NCBI GenBank assembly: GCA_022885665.1
Contig: JAGQDJ010000071.1
Span: 186,001 to 250,000 of the forward strand
DNA from: Triops longicaudatus
Taxonomy: Eukaryota; Arthropoda; Branchiopoda; Notostraca; Triopsidae
DNA: 64,000 bases
Direction of reading: 5' to 3'
The translations under genes and the position numbers were made by a program. The notes beneath the pieces are model-generated. The model saw only the letters and a program-made list of their open reading frames with translations. It ran no database searches and was not told the DNA's origin. Positions within the stretch are counted from its first letter, which is position 1. Every line of letters starts with the position of its first letter. This document shows positions 47,660 to 57,681 of the stretch, piece by piece.

Positions 47660-48105
47660 AGACAGAGCAGACTTTTTGTACAGACTTGCACGTCAGCGTT
47701 ATGAACGCTCCCATTTTTTCTTGCGTTTTTTCTTTAATTTTTCATCTTAAAGCTAGTCTTGTACATATAATTGGTGTGAAAGAGAGGAAGATGAAATTTT
47801 AACCAGTGCATGCGTGTGTTTCTTCCTTTTGGTGAGACTATTATTCTCTCATCGTCCCCCGGTTTCTTCATTTTTGGCTTCGAAAGAAAAGTTTGCCGTT
47901 AGCGAAGCCAAGAACTATTGTGGGAATGAAAACTACAGAGCAAAAAAGACTTATGCACAATACTCAGTCCTCATTGGTTGCAAAGAAAACAAGTTCCGAT
48001 TATTTAACACAAGAACTGTCGTCCTTTTGTAATGGATCAAAAAGTAATGCTAAGGTTCATTGTGTACATAAGTTCAAAAGAATAAAGAAAATGTTTAACA
48101 TAGTG
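47660..48105 (+). other. ROR: ROR 3' UTR
   Basis: AT-rich non-coding sequence after the stop. The first clear AATAAA is at 48081-48086, which suggests a 3' UTR of about 430-450 nt. Confidence 0.45.
48081..48086 (+). terminator. Polyadenylation signal AATAAA (ROR)
   Basis: First canonical AATAAA downstream of the ROR stop codon (422 nt). Confidence 0.45.
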
Positions 48106-48659
48106 AGCCAGTTTTATTCCGTCGAAGTTTGTGCAGTTGTGTCGTTGTGTGCAGTACTTTACAAATTGAAAACTTGAGTTGCTAAGAAGCCACTTTCCTC
48201 AACAAAAACTGTATCGTTCCTAAAATGACTAAAACATGTAAAACTTTCAAAAATCTAAGCTAGTAACGGTGGAATATGAGTAGTATCAAAGAAGCTGCTG
48301 ATGAACTGACAAGTATAGAATCCTTGAAAAGCCAAAAATGTAGTCGCAAAAGTGCTTTTTTTATTTCAGAAATATGGACCAGAAAATACGGACCAGCACG
48401 AAAATCCTGACTTGTAAGTAGCCTCATTGTCGGAAGTAGCCTCAGGACAGAATAGGCGTGGCCAAACTTCGGCCCTGGAAAGCCACTTCCTGTGTTATTT
48501 TCCATGTGATTCAACGACAACCCAGAATTCCACAAAAAAATCCCTTTTTTTAAATACTCGAAGTCTGAAAATCCCGAAACTAGTCAAAGACTGCAGAGAA
48601 AAAAGAGTTAAATAAGTCGGTCAAAGACTGACTGTGTTCAATTTGTACAGAAATACAAT
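48106..48659. other. Tail-to-tail gap, ROR side
   Basis: No gene seen between the ROR poly(A) signal and the composite repeat. Its last 8 bases (48652-48659, AATACAAT) form the left half of a probable target-site duplication. Confidence 0.6.
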
Positions 48660-48750
48660 CAGGGGCGCAGCGAAGGTGGGGGGCCGCCCCCCCTCCCCCG
48701 AAAAAAAAAACACAGGCCCCCAACGAAAAAAAATCCTGGCTTCGCCCATG
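48660..48750. mobile_element. Left MITE-like copy (91 bp)
   Basis: Begins CAGGGGCGCAGCGAAGG and ends CCTGGCTTCGCCCATG, forming imperfect terminal inverted repeats. The middle holds a GC palindrome (GGGGGGCCGCCCCCCC) and A runs. Ends of the type CAGGGGCG...CGCCCCTG are common among non-autonomous hAT-like elements in invertebrates. Confidence 0.6.
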
Positions 48751-49450
48751 GTAGGGACGGTTTCCCAACAGCAAGTACGCCTTTGGCACGGTTCTCAGCT
48801 TATTCGTGTATTCCGGATTGGTCGTTTTGGTATAAGGGCTGGCCGTTTTCACACGTTTGAGCGCCGCGCCAATTTTACCTTCTTTCATCGTGAAAATACT
48901 TTTCAAACCAGTCGAGATGTATAAAAAGATTTCGGCTATGAGGTCGTCAGAACTTTCAAAGATACTATTAGGTATTTGTGTATTGGGGTGCGTGAAAAAG
49001 CACCACGATTTTTTTTATAGAAGAAAAGTGCTTGTAATAAAATTTCTAGCGAATTAGTCGCGCTTGACAGCGACAAATCCACGGTATTAATTTTATTTCC
49101 GCCAACAAAAGCGTTTTGTTATACTGAAACTATTATTATAATATTTATTAAGTTTACTGGAATTACAATGATTATGGTAATTCCCATGTATCCTAATAAA
49201 TCAACATGTCTGCAATATGGAAATTAAGGAATGCATTTCGTCAGCCTCGACGAGAGGATTCCAAATCTGTAAGAATTATTGCGCTAGCCCTTCAAATAAG
49301 CGAGAAAACTGAACTTGAAACTATGCCCTGAGGGCGTCTCAGGAGCCAAAAATTTTGAAATCCCATAAGGAATAACATGGGAAAAAGTGCGATGCATCAT
49401 GCTTTTTCCGAGGCCTCGTTCACCCTTTCCTATCCCTTCTCATGCTTCCC

Positions 49451-49528
49451 ATGCTGTTTCCAGTGGTACTCTTGGTAATCCCATTTTATTGGGATATACC
49501 AGGTACCATAGGAAGCAGGCCAGGGCAT
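49451..49528. repeat. Long imperfect hairpin in the composite core
   Basis: Arms TTTCCAGTGGTACTCTTGGT and ACCAGGTACCATAGGAAGC pair, with further pairing of ATCCCA with TGGGAT around the loop TTTTAT. The stem is about 28 bp with a few bulges. It could be a fold-back element, a cruciform or a small-RNA precursor-like structure. Confidence 0.5.
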
Positions 49529-49561
49529 AGTCAGGGTTTTTTCCCTCTGAAAAACCAAATC

Positions 49562-49631
49562 TCAGACGCCGGGACTCGAATCCTCGACTTCACGATCAAA
49601 AGGCGATGGCTTAGACCGCTCGGCCATAACA
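49562..49631 (-). mobile_element. tRNA-derived SINE-like / degenerate tRNA sequence
   Basis: On the minus strand, TGGCCGAGCGG (plus 49616-49626) matches a Pol III A box. GGATTCGAGTCC (plus 49572-49583) matches a B box at tRNA-like spacing. The D-arm resembles Leu/Ser tRNAs, but the T-stem and anticodon stem do not pair well, so a working tRNA is unlikely. The likely identity is a tRNA-derived SINE head or pseudogene. Confidence 0.6.
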
Positions 49632-49928
49632 CTTATGTCAATGATGCTTGTTTGAGATATAAATCTTACTGATCATATGTTACCTATGCAACTTCTTACA
49701 TGCCAACTAGTGCTGTTTTTTCTTTTATTTTTAGACTTTTTACTAACAGGAAGTTTGTTCAAAATGAAACACTGTACCTTTTGACAATTCGTACAGGTTT
49801 CATTTCGTTTATACAAGTATAGGAAAGTAACTATTATTATTTATTTTGATAACGTGTACGATTAAAATCACGTGTACTTACGGTATGTTGATGGTTCACT
49901 TGTCATTTATGAAGACTAGAGCTGTTCA

Positions 49929-49934
49929 TTTATT
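49929..49934 (-). terminator. Possible TTI1 polyadenylation signal
   Basis: TTTATT on the plus strand reads AATAAA on the minus strand, 212 nt past the TTI1 stop. If used, the right MITE copy would lie within the TTI1 3' UTR. Confidence 0.35.
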
Positions 49935-49962
49935 ATTTCTTAGAATTCATTCAGGTAGGGAA

Positions 49963-50099
49963 CAGAGGCGCAGCGAAGAGGGGGGGGAGGCCCGGGCTCC
50001 TCCGAAATTGTTTTCTTGTGTGCAAGTAAGCTCAGTGGCAGCATCAAGAAAAAGTTGTTCCCCCCCCCCGCCCGAAAAAAATTCCTGGCTGCGCCCCTG
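49963..50099. mobile_element. Right MITE-like copy (137 bp)
   Basis: Begins CAGAGGCGCAGCGAAGAG and ends CCTGGCTGCGCCCCTG, in the same orientation as the left copy. Its middle is longer, with a poly-C run. It lies 47 bp from the TTI1 stop codon. Confidence 0.6.
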
Positions 50100-50145
50100 G
50101 ATACAATTTTGGGTTTACTAACACAACTTTCGGGGAACAAATATT

Positions 50146-50361
50146 TTACAATCGCTCCAGTTCTGCCAAGAAATCAAACAAGTCAAATTCCGTTTGTGAA
50201 TATTGTCGCGTTGTAACCGTATCTTGTAACCGGACGTCATAAGGCTGAAAATATCCACGTGGATTGACTACCTCACCGGCTTTTTGGTGCTGGTACAACG
50301 CAAGCCATACCAAATCGGAATTCACTTCGCAAATATCTACCAAACAGTTCTTTGCAGCAAC
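50146..50361 (-). CDS. TTI1: TTI1 exon 10 (C-terminus)
   Basis: Starts VAAKNCLVDICEVNSDLVWL and ends FDLFDFLAELERL before TAA. The last residues resemble the vertebrate C-terminus (a short LLKEL-type end). Acceptor TTTCGTAG on the minus strand. Confidence 0.88.
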   Translation of the reverse strand, partial: VAAKNCLVDICEVNSDLVWLALYQHQKAGEVVNPRGYFQPYDVRLQDTVTTRQYSQTEFDLFDFLAELERL

Positions 50362-53300
50362 CTACGAAACAGAACATTAATTCGTTTTTTAATACATAAA
50401 AAATCTTTCAATCTTTTCTTTTTAAAAAAAGCGTCCAAATATAAGCCTAAATATACTCTACTCATATTTCCGCTTAAACATACAGTTTAAAAAAATGCAA
50501 TAAAAGAAAAAGTACCTGTAATTCCAAGATTTGGTTCGTCGCTAAATACGGAACGACGCAATTAACAACTTCGGTCAATTCAATCACTGCTGGTTTCAAG
50601 CTGACCATCATCTTTCCTATACTTTCCAAAATAGCCAACTGTGATTTAAAATTTTGCATAAATTTGTAGGCCGTAGCTTTCGACGGCTTTCTGGCCAACT
50701 GACTCAAGCTCCACTTTTCTTTCAAGAAAGTTTTCACATTGGGCAGAACTTCTTTAACCGTCCGTTGAGTCAGAAAATCGCCACATTTCTCGCACAGATG
50801 GCTCAACAGTTCCCACGCGGTACGCAGTAGGAGAACGTGGCCTAACCGGAACTGGTAGACCAACGGCTCCCACAACGCATGCGCTTTGGGCAAAAGCTGA
50901 TTTTCAAACTTGGCCAATATTCTTAAGCCAAAGTTCAAGCTTTCAATGACGGCAGATTTGAGGTTTAAATCTGGCCTCGGTAGGAGCTGAATCATGCGGT
51001 CCATAATGGAACACGTTAACATGACGTAACTCGGTTCCGGTGGATTTTTGCCTTCTTCTATACTCTCTTCGTTTGTCGTTTCTTCTGTTCGACCTTCTGC
51101 GGAAAGATCTTCTTCTGCTAGATCGATGTTTGCTTGCAAGCGTTCGCTCGCTATAAAATTTCTATGACGATTTCGCAGCTCTTCAACCAACGATTTCGCT
51201 TTTTCTTGACTGTTTTTCACAACTTTCGGCTCATCGGCCGTCGAACAAGTTCCAGGATCCAAGTTTTTATGCAAAGCTTGGAGGTAAAGGACAAAGATCT
51301 GCACAAAAGGCAACGGAGAGTCGTTATGGCACTGGTCCAACGCTTTGAGCGCGAAATGGGTCGCTTCTTGCACCAACGGCAACAAACTGAGCTGTGAATG
51401 TTGCAAACTCGCTTGTAGTACCGAAGGAGCTTGTGGAAAGCGAGGAAGATGGCGGATTTGGTACGCAAGCTGGGGCACGATGTAATCTGCGTGAAGACTC
51501 ATGAATTCCGATACTAAACAACGGTTTATGGAGGACGCAAATGTCTCCAGTGTTTGTAACGCAGTTTGTGTGACAACTCCGGAGTAACTTTGTCCAGTGA
51601 AGCCTAAAACTGGGACTAAAGTATGTAGCAATAAAGGAGTAAACCGAGATTCGAGCGTTTGGGCCATAGAGCCGAATCCTTCCAAAACCAAAATCACCTA
51701 ATGAATAAACGAAATTAATTCAAGAAAACGAATTGTACTGAAAATATTTTAAGACGTATGCAAATAAATAAAAAAAATTATACCCGAGATAGAAATTACT
51801 TGTATTTATTTTAAAAATTACTTGTAAAACGTTTGAACGCAGTTTTTCGGGCGTCAAGCTTTCGTTCATGACGATTGGCAACTTGAGAATCTCTGATTCC
51901 AGGTACTCTGTCGTTACTGAGCGGCAGATTTTGAAAGCTTCGTCAACTTTGGTTCCTTTACTGCCTAAATTGACACAAAAATGCACATCAATAAAAAATA
52001 GTAAAACAATTTAGTGCATATAAAGAACGGCGAGATGCAGAAATGTCAAGAACTGAACACGCACAATTATAATATGTTTAAAATTTAAATTACCTAGAAT
52101 CACGTGATTCAGAAGGAAAATGACTTCTTTACGCTGCAACGTATTTTGGCGAAAGAGATCGAGGAGCAAATCTGTCACAAGTGTGACATCGCCCCATTCG
52201 CCCAATAATGTCAACACATTCCGTAACCTTTCAACGGATTCTGCCTCGGTTAGGTACGCAAACTGGTACGGAGATGTTCCTATAAAACATAATAGTAAGT
52301 ATACCAGATTATCAATCAAATCAATGTAAATCTTACCGCTAACTTCTCTGAGTCGAGTTTCACTGCTAAACATGCTAATCTGCAACAAGGATTTAATTAA
52401 TTTATCCGCGAGCGAAGAAATCTTCATTGTCACGCCCAGTTCAGGTCCCAATAGCTTCAAATGCCCTTCTAAAGTTCCTAACAACGTACTCTGCTCCTCG
52501 GAGGCTGAAAATTTTTAATAAAAAATACATTAGTAATACTTTCTTTTAATTCAGACGTACTGAAAATAGTTTAAACTGGACTAAAACGCTATTAAATACA
52601 GAAAAATACAACCAAATAGTTTAAGCACATTTTAAAGCATTTGGATATTTTCAAAGTAAATTTGACCCGGTTTAGTATTACTTCCTTGAATTACGATCCG
52701 GGGCGCACTGAGGCAAAGACTGTACAGATTCTGCCTCAGAATAGCTGCCAGATCTTCTTTCTGAAGTGTTTCCAACATTTCTTTCGCCGTGTTCGACACT
52801 TGTTCCACGTTATCCACCGTTAGGCCAATCAACGTCCGAATCAAAGGTCGAAGCGCGTCAGCTAACGCCCTGTAAACAGTCAGAAATATTTTAAGCTCCT
52901 TGAAACGACTCAATAAAAGAACAAATAAATTACCAGTGACACCGGTCCCATAATTCTCCAGCTGTTTTTGCCAATTCTTGTCGAACAAGAGGATGCGAAT
53001 GCTTTTGAAGCAGAGAAACGCGTTCGAAAGTTAAAGTCATGTTTCGTTTCGTGATTTTATCCCACGACGATGCACTTTCGTTTTCCAATTGGGCTAGATT
53101 CTGTAGGTCCAACAAAGGATCACGTCTTTGTTCCACGAAAACGCAGCGAACGATCGCTTTAAGGGTTTTTAAGGCAGTCTACAATTACAATCAGAAGACA
53201 AATTGCGTAATTAGCGCTCGTAAGCGGAATTTTCAGTGCTAAATGCGTCGAACCTCGTAACTCAATAATTGCAAAGACAAAATTTACAGCAAAAAATACT

Positions 53301-54104
53301 TACAATAAGGATTAGATGCTTTTCTTGTTCGCCGAGGCGCAAAATACTATCCATTCCAGATGCCACGCCGGGCAAAAATCCTTTAAACGCGTTAGAAACG
53401 AAGATTGCGTCCAAGTTTTCCGACAAAGTAATAAATTCTTGTATGCAACTCATAGCTGTTAATCTGAAAAAATAAAAGAAAATTTGTTAGTCTTTGAAGT
53501 GACGGATATTAGAGTACCTGAGGTCAACAAATTTCTCTTTACTCGCCAACCGGGTCAAATTAAACAGCGTATGAGCCAAAACTTGTAGGCCTTTGTCATC
53601 CAGAAGTTTCGACGAAATAACAGGCGAATTTTTGGATGCTTTCAAGAGAGCTCGAATGGTCTGCAAGACGGAGTTTTGGACTTCTTCGCTCCAGCATGAA
53701 ATATTCTTGGTTTTGAGGTACTCGGCGTCAATTTGAAGCGTTAACTGCACTAGAAAATCCGAAAATTTATTCCAATCCTCCACAAACGTCTTGGAAAAGA
53801 TAAACTGGAGAGAGTCCAAGATCTTTAATGCAAGTTTCTCGCTCCTATAGTAAAAAAAAATATCGTTAGAAGGAAATTAGGAATAATAGTTTAAAAGTTA
53901 CTTGAGCTCTGGATGTTGACAAAGCTTTAGAAGAACATGTAGCGGTAGAAGGATGTACTCTTGGTATGCTTGCAGCAACCCAGGAGTTTGTGCTAAGATT
54001 TCTAACACGTTTTCTAACTCGTTAAGCGAATCCGGTGTTGGCCTTTGGCTTATCTTCTTCACAATGGATTGCAGAAGTGGAAATACCTCCTCTTTTCCCC
54101 TCAT
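50146..54104 (-). CDS. TTI1: TTI1 homologue, TELO2-interacting HEAT-repeat protein (10 exons, 1,005 aa)
   Basis: Exons in transcript order: 54104-53902, 53844-53518, 53463-53304, 53178-52934, 52869-52682, 52504-52337, 52279-52094, 51964-51822, 51697-50516 and 50361-50146. They sum to 3,018 nt with all phases consistent. TTI1 is the scaffold of the TTT complex (TELO2-TTI1-TTI2), which with HSP90/R2TP matures PIKK kinases such as mTOR, ATM and ATR in the cytosol. Collinear family matches include QEYILLPLHVLLK near the N-terminus, LLGTLEGHLKLLGPELG mid-protein, VLEGFGSMAQTL, and the end segment KCGDFLTQRTVKEVLPN. Human TTI1 is 1,089 aa. The start is the first Met after an in-frame TAA, context CAAAATGAGG, and aligns with the human N-terminus. 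An acidic linker (SAEGRTEETTNEESIEEGKN) replaces the human acidic insert. Most introns are 54-177 bp. Confidence 0.92.
50516..51697 (-). CDS. TTI1: TTI1 exon 9 (large C-terminal HEAT exon)
   Basis: A 1,182-nt exon, phase 0 at both ends. It carries the best family matches (VLEGFGSMAQTL, DYIVPQLAYQIRHL, IMDRMIQLLPRPDL, ENQLLPKAHALWEPLVY, CGDFLTQR) and the acidic linker. Confidence 0.93.
51822..51964 (-). CDS. TTI1: TTI1 exon 8
   Basis: A 143-nt exon, acceptor CAATTTAG, donor TTACAA|GTAATT. Encodes KVDEAFKICRSVTTEYLESE and NESLTPEKLRSNVLQ. Confidence 0.85.
52094..52279 (-). CDS. TTI1: TTI1 exon 7
   Basis: Encodes YLTEAESVERLRNVLTLLGE and LQRKEVIFLLNHVILG, like the RKQAAMILNELV region of vertebrate TTI1. 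It is preceded by a 57-bp intron that has no in-frame stop. Confidence 0.88.
52337..52504 (-). CDS. TTI1: TTI1 exon 6
   Basis: Encodes STLLGTLEGHLKLLGPELGV, the clearest mid-protein match to vertebrate TTI1. Donor TTAGCG|GTAAGA. Confidence 0.9.
52682..52869 (-). CDS. TTI1: TTI1 exon 5
   Basis: HEAT-type helices (ALADALRPLIRTLIGL; LAAILRQNLYSLCLSAPRIV). Donor GGAA|GTAATA, phase 1. Confidence 0.87.
52934..53178 (-). CDS. TTI1: TTI1 exon 4
   Basis: Encodes TALKTLKAIVRCVFVEQRRD, then SSWDKITKRNMTLTFERVSL and HSHPLVRQELAKTAGELWDR, matching the WVKKTGDKL / HPHWKVRLELVE region of vertebrate TTI1. Confidence 0.88.
53304..53463 (-). CDS. TTI1: TTI1 exon 3
   Basis: Encodes LTAMSCIQEFITL and FKGFLPGVASGMDSILRLG, matching the FASFLPGISTALTRLI segment of human TTI1. 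Confidence 0.88.
53518..53844 (-). CDS. TTI1: TTI1 exon 2
   Basis: Encodes SEKLALKILDSLQFIFSKTF and GLQVLAHTLFNLTRLASKEK. The flanking introns are 57 and 54 bp. Confidence 0.87.
53902..54104 (-). CDS. TTI1: TTI1 exon 1 (start codon)
   Basis: ATG at 54104-54102 opens MRGKEEVFPLLQSIVKKISQ and continues to LLQAYQEYILLPLHVLLK, aligning with the human N-terminus. A longer reading is possible: an in-phase open exon at 54443-54244 could splice to 54120, but no homology demands it. Confidence 0.85.
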
Positions 54105-54255
54105 TTTGAGAGACGATAAGCTTCCTTACAGAGTAAGCAATACTTTCGGTAGTACCGTACAGGGCTAGGTTATGAAATTTATTAAAAACAAGTTCAAACA
54201 TCCCTTCACAACGTTCAAAGACCAAGCACACGTGCTTGTTTACCTTTTGCTCCAT
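54022..54255 (-). other. Overlapping upstream ORF at the TTI1 start
   Basis: An ATG at 54255 opens a 77-codon frame (MEQKVNKHVCLVFERCEGMF...) in a different frame from TTI1. It passes over the TTI1 ATG and stops at 54022. If the transcript begins upstream of 54255, it would act as an overlapping upstream ORF that lowers TTI1 translation. It may be chance. Confidence 0.3.
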
Positions 54256-57200
54256 TGATCTATCAGCAGATGAAAAGCTTCGCAGGCGTGGCCTTTTTGA
54301 AATGCTACACTTAGCCCAATTCTCGCGTTCAATCTACCATTTAAAAGCGTTTTAGCGATCCTTTCTGTCGAATTATGCTCAGCTTTGGAGCTACTGATTG
54401 CAATATTACTTCCTGTCTGCACACTTTGTATAGTATCAATGAACTATAAAATATTATTAAGGAAACAAACGTTAAAACACGAGTTTCTTGGGAACTGCAG
54501 ATAAAAATCGTTGCGATTTTACGCAGCGTTTGCAACGAACTTTCCACATTCTTGTTAACTTAAGATAATGTATGGAAACATAAAAGCATTTGGTTTCCGT
54601 AAAAAAAATAATCATCACAATGAAGAAATTTTCACGTCAATTTGATGTATAAAAAAATCTTCGATAAGCATTAAGGTAAAGAAATCGTATTGTTATACAA
54701 GAATAGGCGAATGTTTTACTACGAATTTCACAAAAAAAATCTCAAAGCCTTACAAATCTTTCATCACTCCCGCGTTCGTTGTAAGCCCAAGCGAACAGCT
54801 AGGCCTGGCCTAGTTGGTGGCGCACTTTTCCCTGTCCACCTCCCCTTTTCTTGTATTTGTCCTTAGTAAAATAAAATTCTTCTCTTATTCTGAAAACTCA
54901 GCTAATAGTTATTTCTCAGATAAGCTCACAGGCTAACGACAACTATATTAAAATTTCCTAAGCTTTATATTACTCATGTTTATATTAAAGGAGATATGAT
55001 CCTCCCTAGAAAAACCTCCAAGCTTGTCTTCACCGTAGACTTAAGGGATGGGCCACGCAAGCTTGCTGAAGCCCGGGATTTTCGTCTAAAGGGTTTCTCC
55101 TTACTTTACTCACAGTTGCACGAGTGATAGCCCACCACCTTAGATCAGTGTAACTTAATTTCCTCCCATTTTCTAGTTTACCAGTGTCACACACTTCCAC
55201 CATCGCAATATTATTGATTGCTTCATTTATTGGATACTGGAATACCAGCATTTACATACACAAGTCTTACCATGTGAACAAGTGGGTTTTTTAAAAAAAT
55301 CGCGACTACTGTCCTCCCGTGTTCTCTCAGGTAAAATATCCACACATCTTGCATCAGTCAAATGCATGAGACGCTCGCAGGAACAGGTACAATCTTTTCC
55401 CAGAAATCAAAACGATCCCGGATCTTGGCTCTCTTCCAATGAAACATTCACATACGAAAAGAAAAGCTTGTACGACTTGAAAACCGTGTATTTCCAACCC
55501 AACGCTATTTCATCCTTAACGTTCGCGATTTACCACAAAAATATGACGGTACACTAAAACAAAATAAAAATTGTAAAATCTAGGTGCACGTTTTCGAAAC
55601 ATTCCATGCATATTTGAACGCATTAATTTGCGCCATCACGTCTACTTCAGTTTTCTAACGCGCGGGCAAGGTGTAAAACACTCCCCAGACGAGTTAAGAA
55701 TAAAACGGGGTTATCAAAACCCACAAGGTGGTCTGTTTTTCCCTCCAAACCCTTCAAGTGGGCTCTTTAAATAAAGAAGGAAAAAATGCTTGCAAGATTA
55801 TCACGACATTTCAACTATTTCTAATGTAACGAACCTCTCGTGTGGTCTAACTTCGGTGTAGTAATTCTAGATTTAAATTAAAGAATTTCTGGAAGTTGGG
55901 GTCAAGCGTTCAAGTTCGAAAGATGCGAAAGGTGTCGAGATTGCGTTAAACGAACTGAAAAACGGTTTGGAAATCCAATTTCCAAAGTTCTCACGGTGGA
56001 CAACGCAAAGTATTCTACAACAATTTAACGAGAGAAAAAGTAGCAGCAGTTCAAATAGAGCCAAGGCAAATAAATTAAGAACAGAAATTATTTTTAAAAA
56101 TTATTATTTTCTAAACGAAATTTGCTTAAAGAAATTGAACAACAAATTGCAGTTGCTTAACTTTGTTTTGAGTCAAATTACTGACAAGGAAATAGTAATC
56201 TTGTTTATCGTGCAACAATCGGATTACGAGCCGTCCGCCGCCTTCCCATCTCGTTAAGCCAATTACACCCTCACAATCACCCTTATTCGCAACTCAAAAT
56301 AGAGTTAACTCATAAATAACACCTTAAATCCGTACACCACCCTTTTTAGCAGAATTGTGTCCACTTGTCACACCCCTTCCGGAAGCTCTTACAGCTTTAA
56401 ATGTTCGACTTTCCCTATGCTAGGTGAAAGGTCCTGTAACTCACACGCTCAAAAAATCGACAAAATAGATAAGCTAAACAAGTAGCCTGGAAAGGAAGCG
56501 TTTTGACTTTTGTTAGAAAGCCTAAAATGTTGGAAAACCCGAAACATGATACGTACCACCACACTTGTGATGACATCTATGTAACGGAACTAACTAGGAC
56601 AAATAATCAATGGACGGTGAATGAAGACAACGCTAGTAACTGTCTCAACTCTTCTTTTTTCATTCCTCTTTCCTTCTTGTTGTGTAAGAATCTCAGTTTA
56701 GCTTAACAGTAACCAAAAGAAGGTTACACAAGAAGCGATTACGAACACTCCTTTTAAATGATTCCGGCATCTCAAACACGATTAGCCCGGTCGAAAAAAG
56801 GGCACACATGGAAGAAGACGCAAAAAAAGACGAGACGGAGGGAAACTTTCTGAGCTTGTGTACTTGCACCCAGGCTGGCATTGACAGGCCGGCTTTTGTG
56901 CTGAAGTGGGCCTATTAAAGCCGACAAGCTAACATGAGAAGAGTAGGCAGATCGTACGTGAAAAGGGCCAAAAAATGAAGACTCGTTTCGTAAGCAAATC
57001 TTTACATTCGTGCCCTTCCTATTAGCTCAATGCATTTCACTAATGAACCACTGAACAAATTCTTCTTTTCAAACTTATTCCGTTTCGTAAAGTCATAGTC
57101 AATATTCCCAAAACGAATTACAGGAATAAAAAAGATGAAACGTTTTTAATGGGTGGAACATTGACAGACTCCTCTAGTTTAATTTTACTGTGAACTGCTA

Positions 57201-57294
57201 ACTAGTTAATACAAGTAGACTTGATAGATAGGTGAAATCGAGCAATTGCTGCCTTTAGGTGTGGTGCAAATTTTGGCGAAAAAGAGCGCGAAAA
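54105..57294. other. Head-to-head gap between TTI1 and CPED1
   Basis: 3.2 kb, AT-rich, and must contain the TTI1 and CPED1 promoters. Unexplained open segments on the minus strand: 54443-54244 (exon-like, good splice sites on both sides) and 55251-55030 (ATG-started, 73 codons, containing TDLRWWAITRATVSKVRRNP). Neither matches a family I know. No TATA box or CpG-rich patch stands out. Confidence 0.45.
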
Positions 57295-57681
57295 ATGGCC
57301 GGGATCGTGGTTTATCACTTCCGGAGAGCACGTGCCCGGTATTGGCTGTCGATTCTGGCACCTTTGACTTTGCTGTCATGGTACGTCAGTTATCGTTACC
57401 CGTCACCAGCATCTGAACGCGTCTTACGACACCCGGATGCCAGTATGCTCCAAGTCGAACAAGGTGCTTATGGGGATATTGCGATGGGTCCCGAGGAAGC
57501 ACAGCAAAATGAGTTATGGGATGCTTCGTTTTCTTGGCCATCTCATAAACGCAGTAGCAAGAATGAAAAGGCCATCAATGCCTCGGGCACTGGCTGGATG
57601 ACAAGCTCCGAAATACTGCAGCAATACCCTGAACAGCCTTCTGCAAGTATTTCTCGCAAGCTGGCTCGCCTACTCAGAAAG
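57295..57681 (+). CDS. CPED1: CPED1 exon 1: signal anchor and variable stem
   Basis: MAGIVVYHFRRARARYWLSI starts with a short basic cytosolic tail followed by one hydrophobic helix: a type II anchor. About 90 poorly conserved residues follow, with one N-glycosylation site (NAS). Donor AGAAAG|GTAACG, phase 0. Confidence 0.8.

Larger units (their letters stand above)
48660..50099. mobile_element. 1.44 kb composite repeat bounded by two TIR elements
   Basis: The outer ends are CAGGGGCGCAGC at 48660 and its exact reverse complement ending at 50099. They are flanked by AATACAAT on the left and GATACAAT on the right (7 of 8 match, an 8-bp duplication as made by hAT-type elements). Each end is itself a short element with TIRs of its own. 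The inner flanks also match each other: GTAGGGAC right of the left copy and GTAGGGAA left of the right copy. So the 1,212-bp core (48751-49962) sits between two direct MITE copies. No transposase frame is present. Confidence 0.6.

Noticed and set aside
49562..49631. Functional tRNA gene on the minus strand
   Set aside because: A and B boxes are good, but the anticodon and T stems do not pair properly and the acceptor stem is not evident. Called SINE-like instead.
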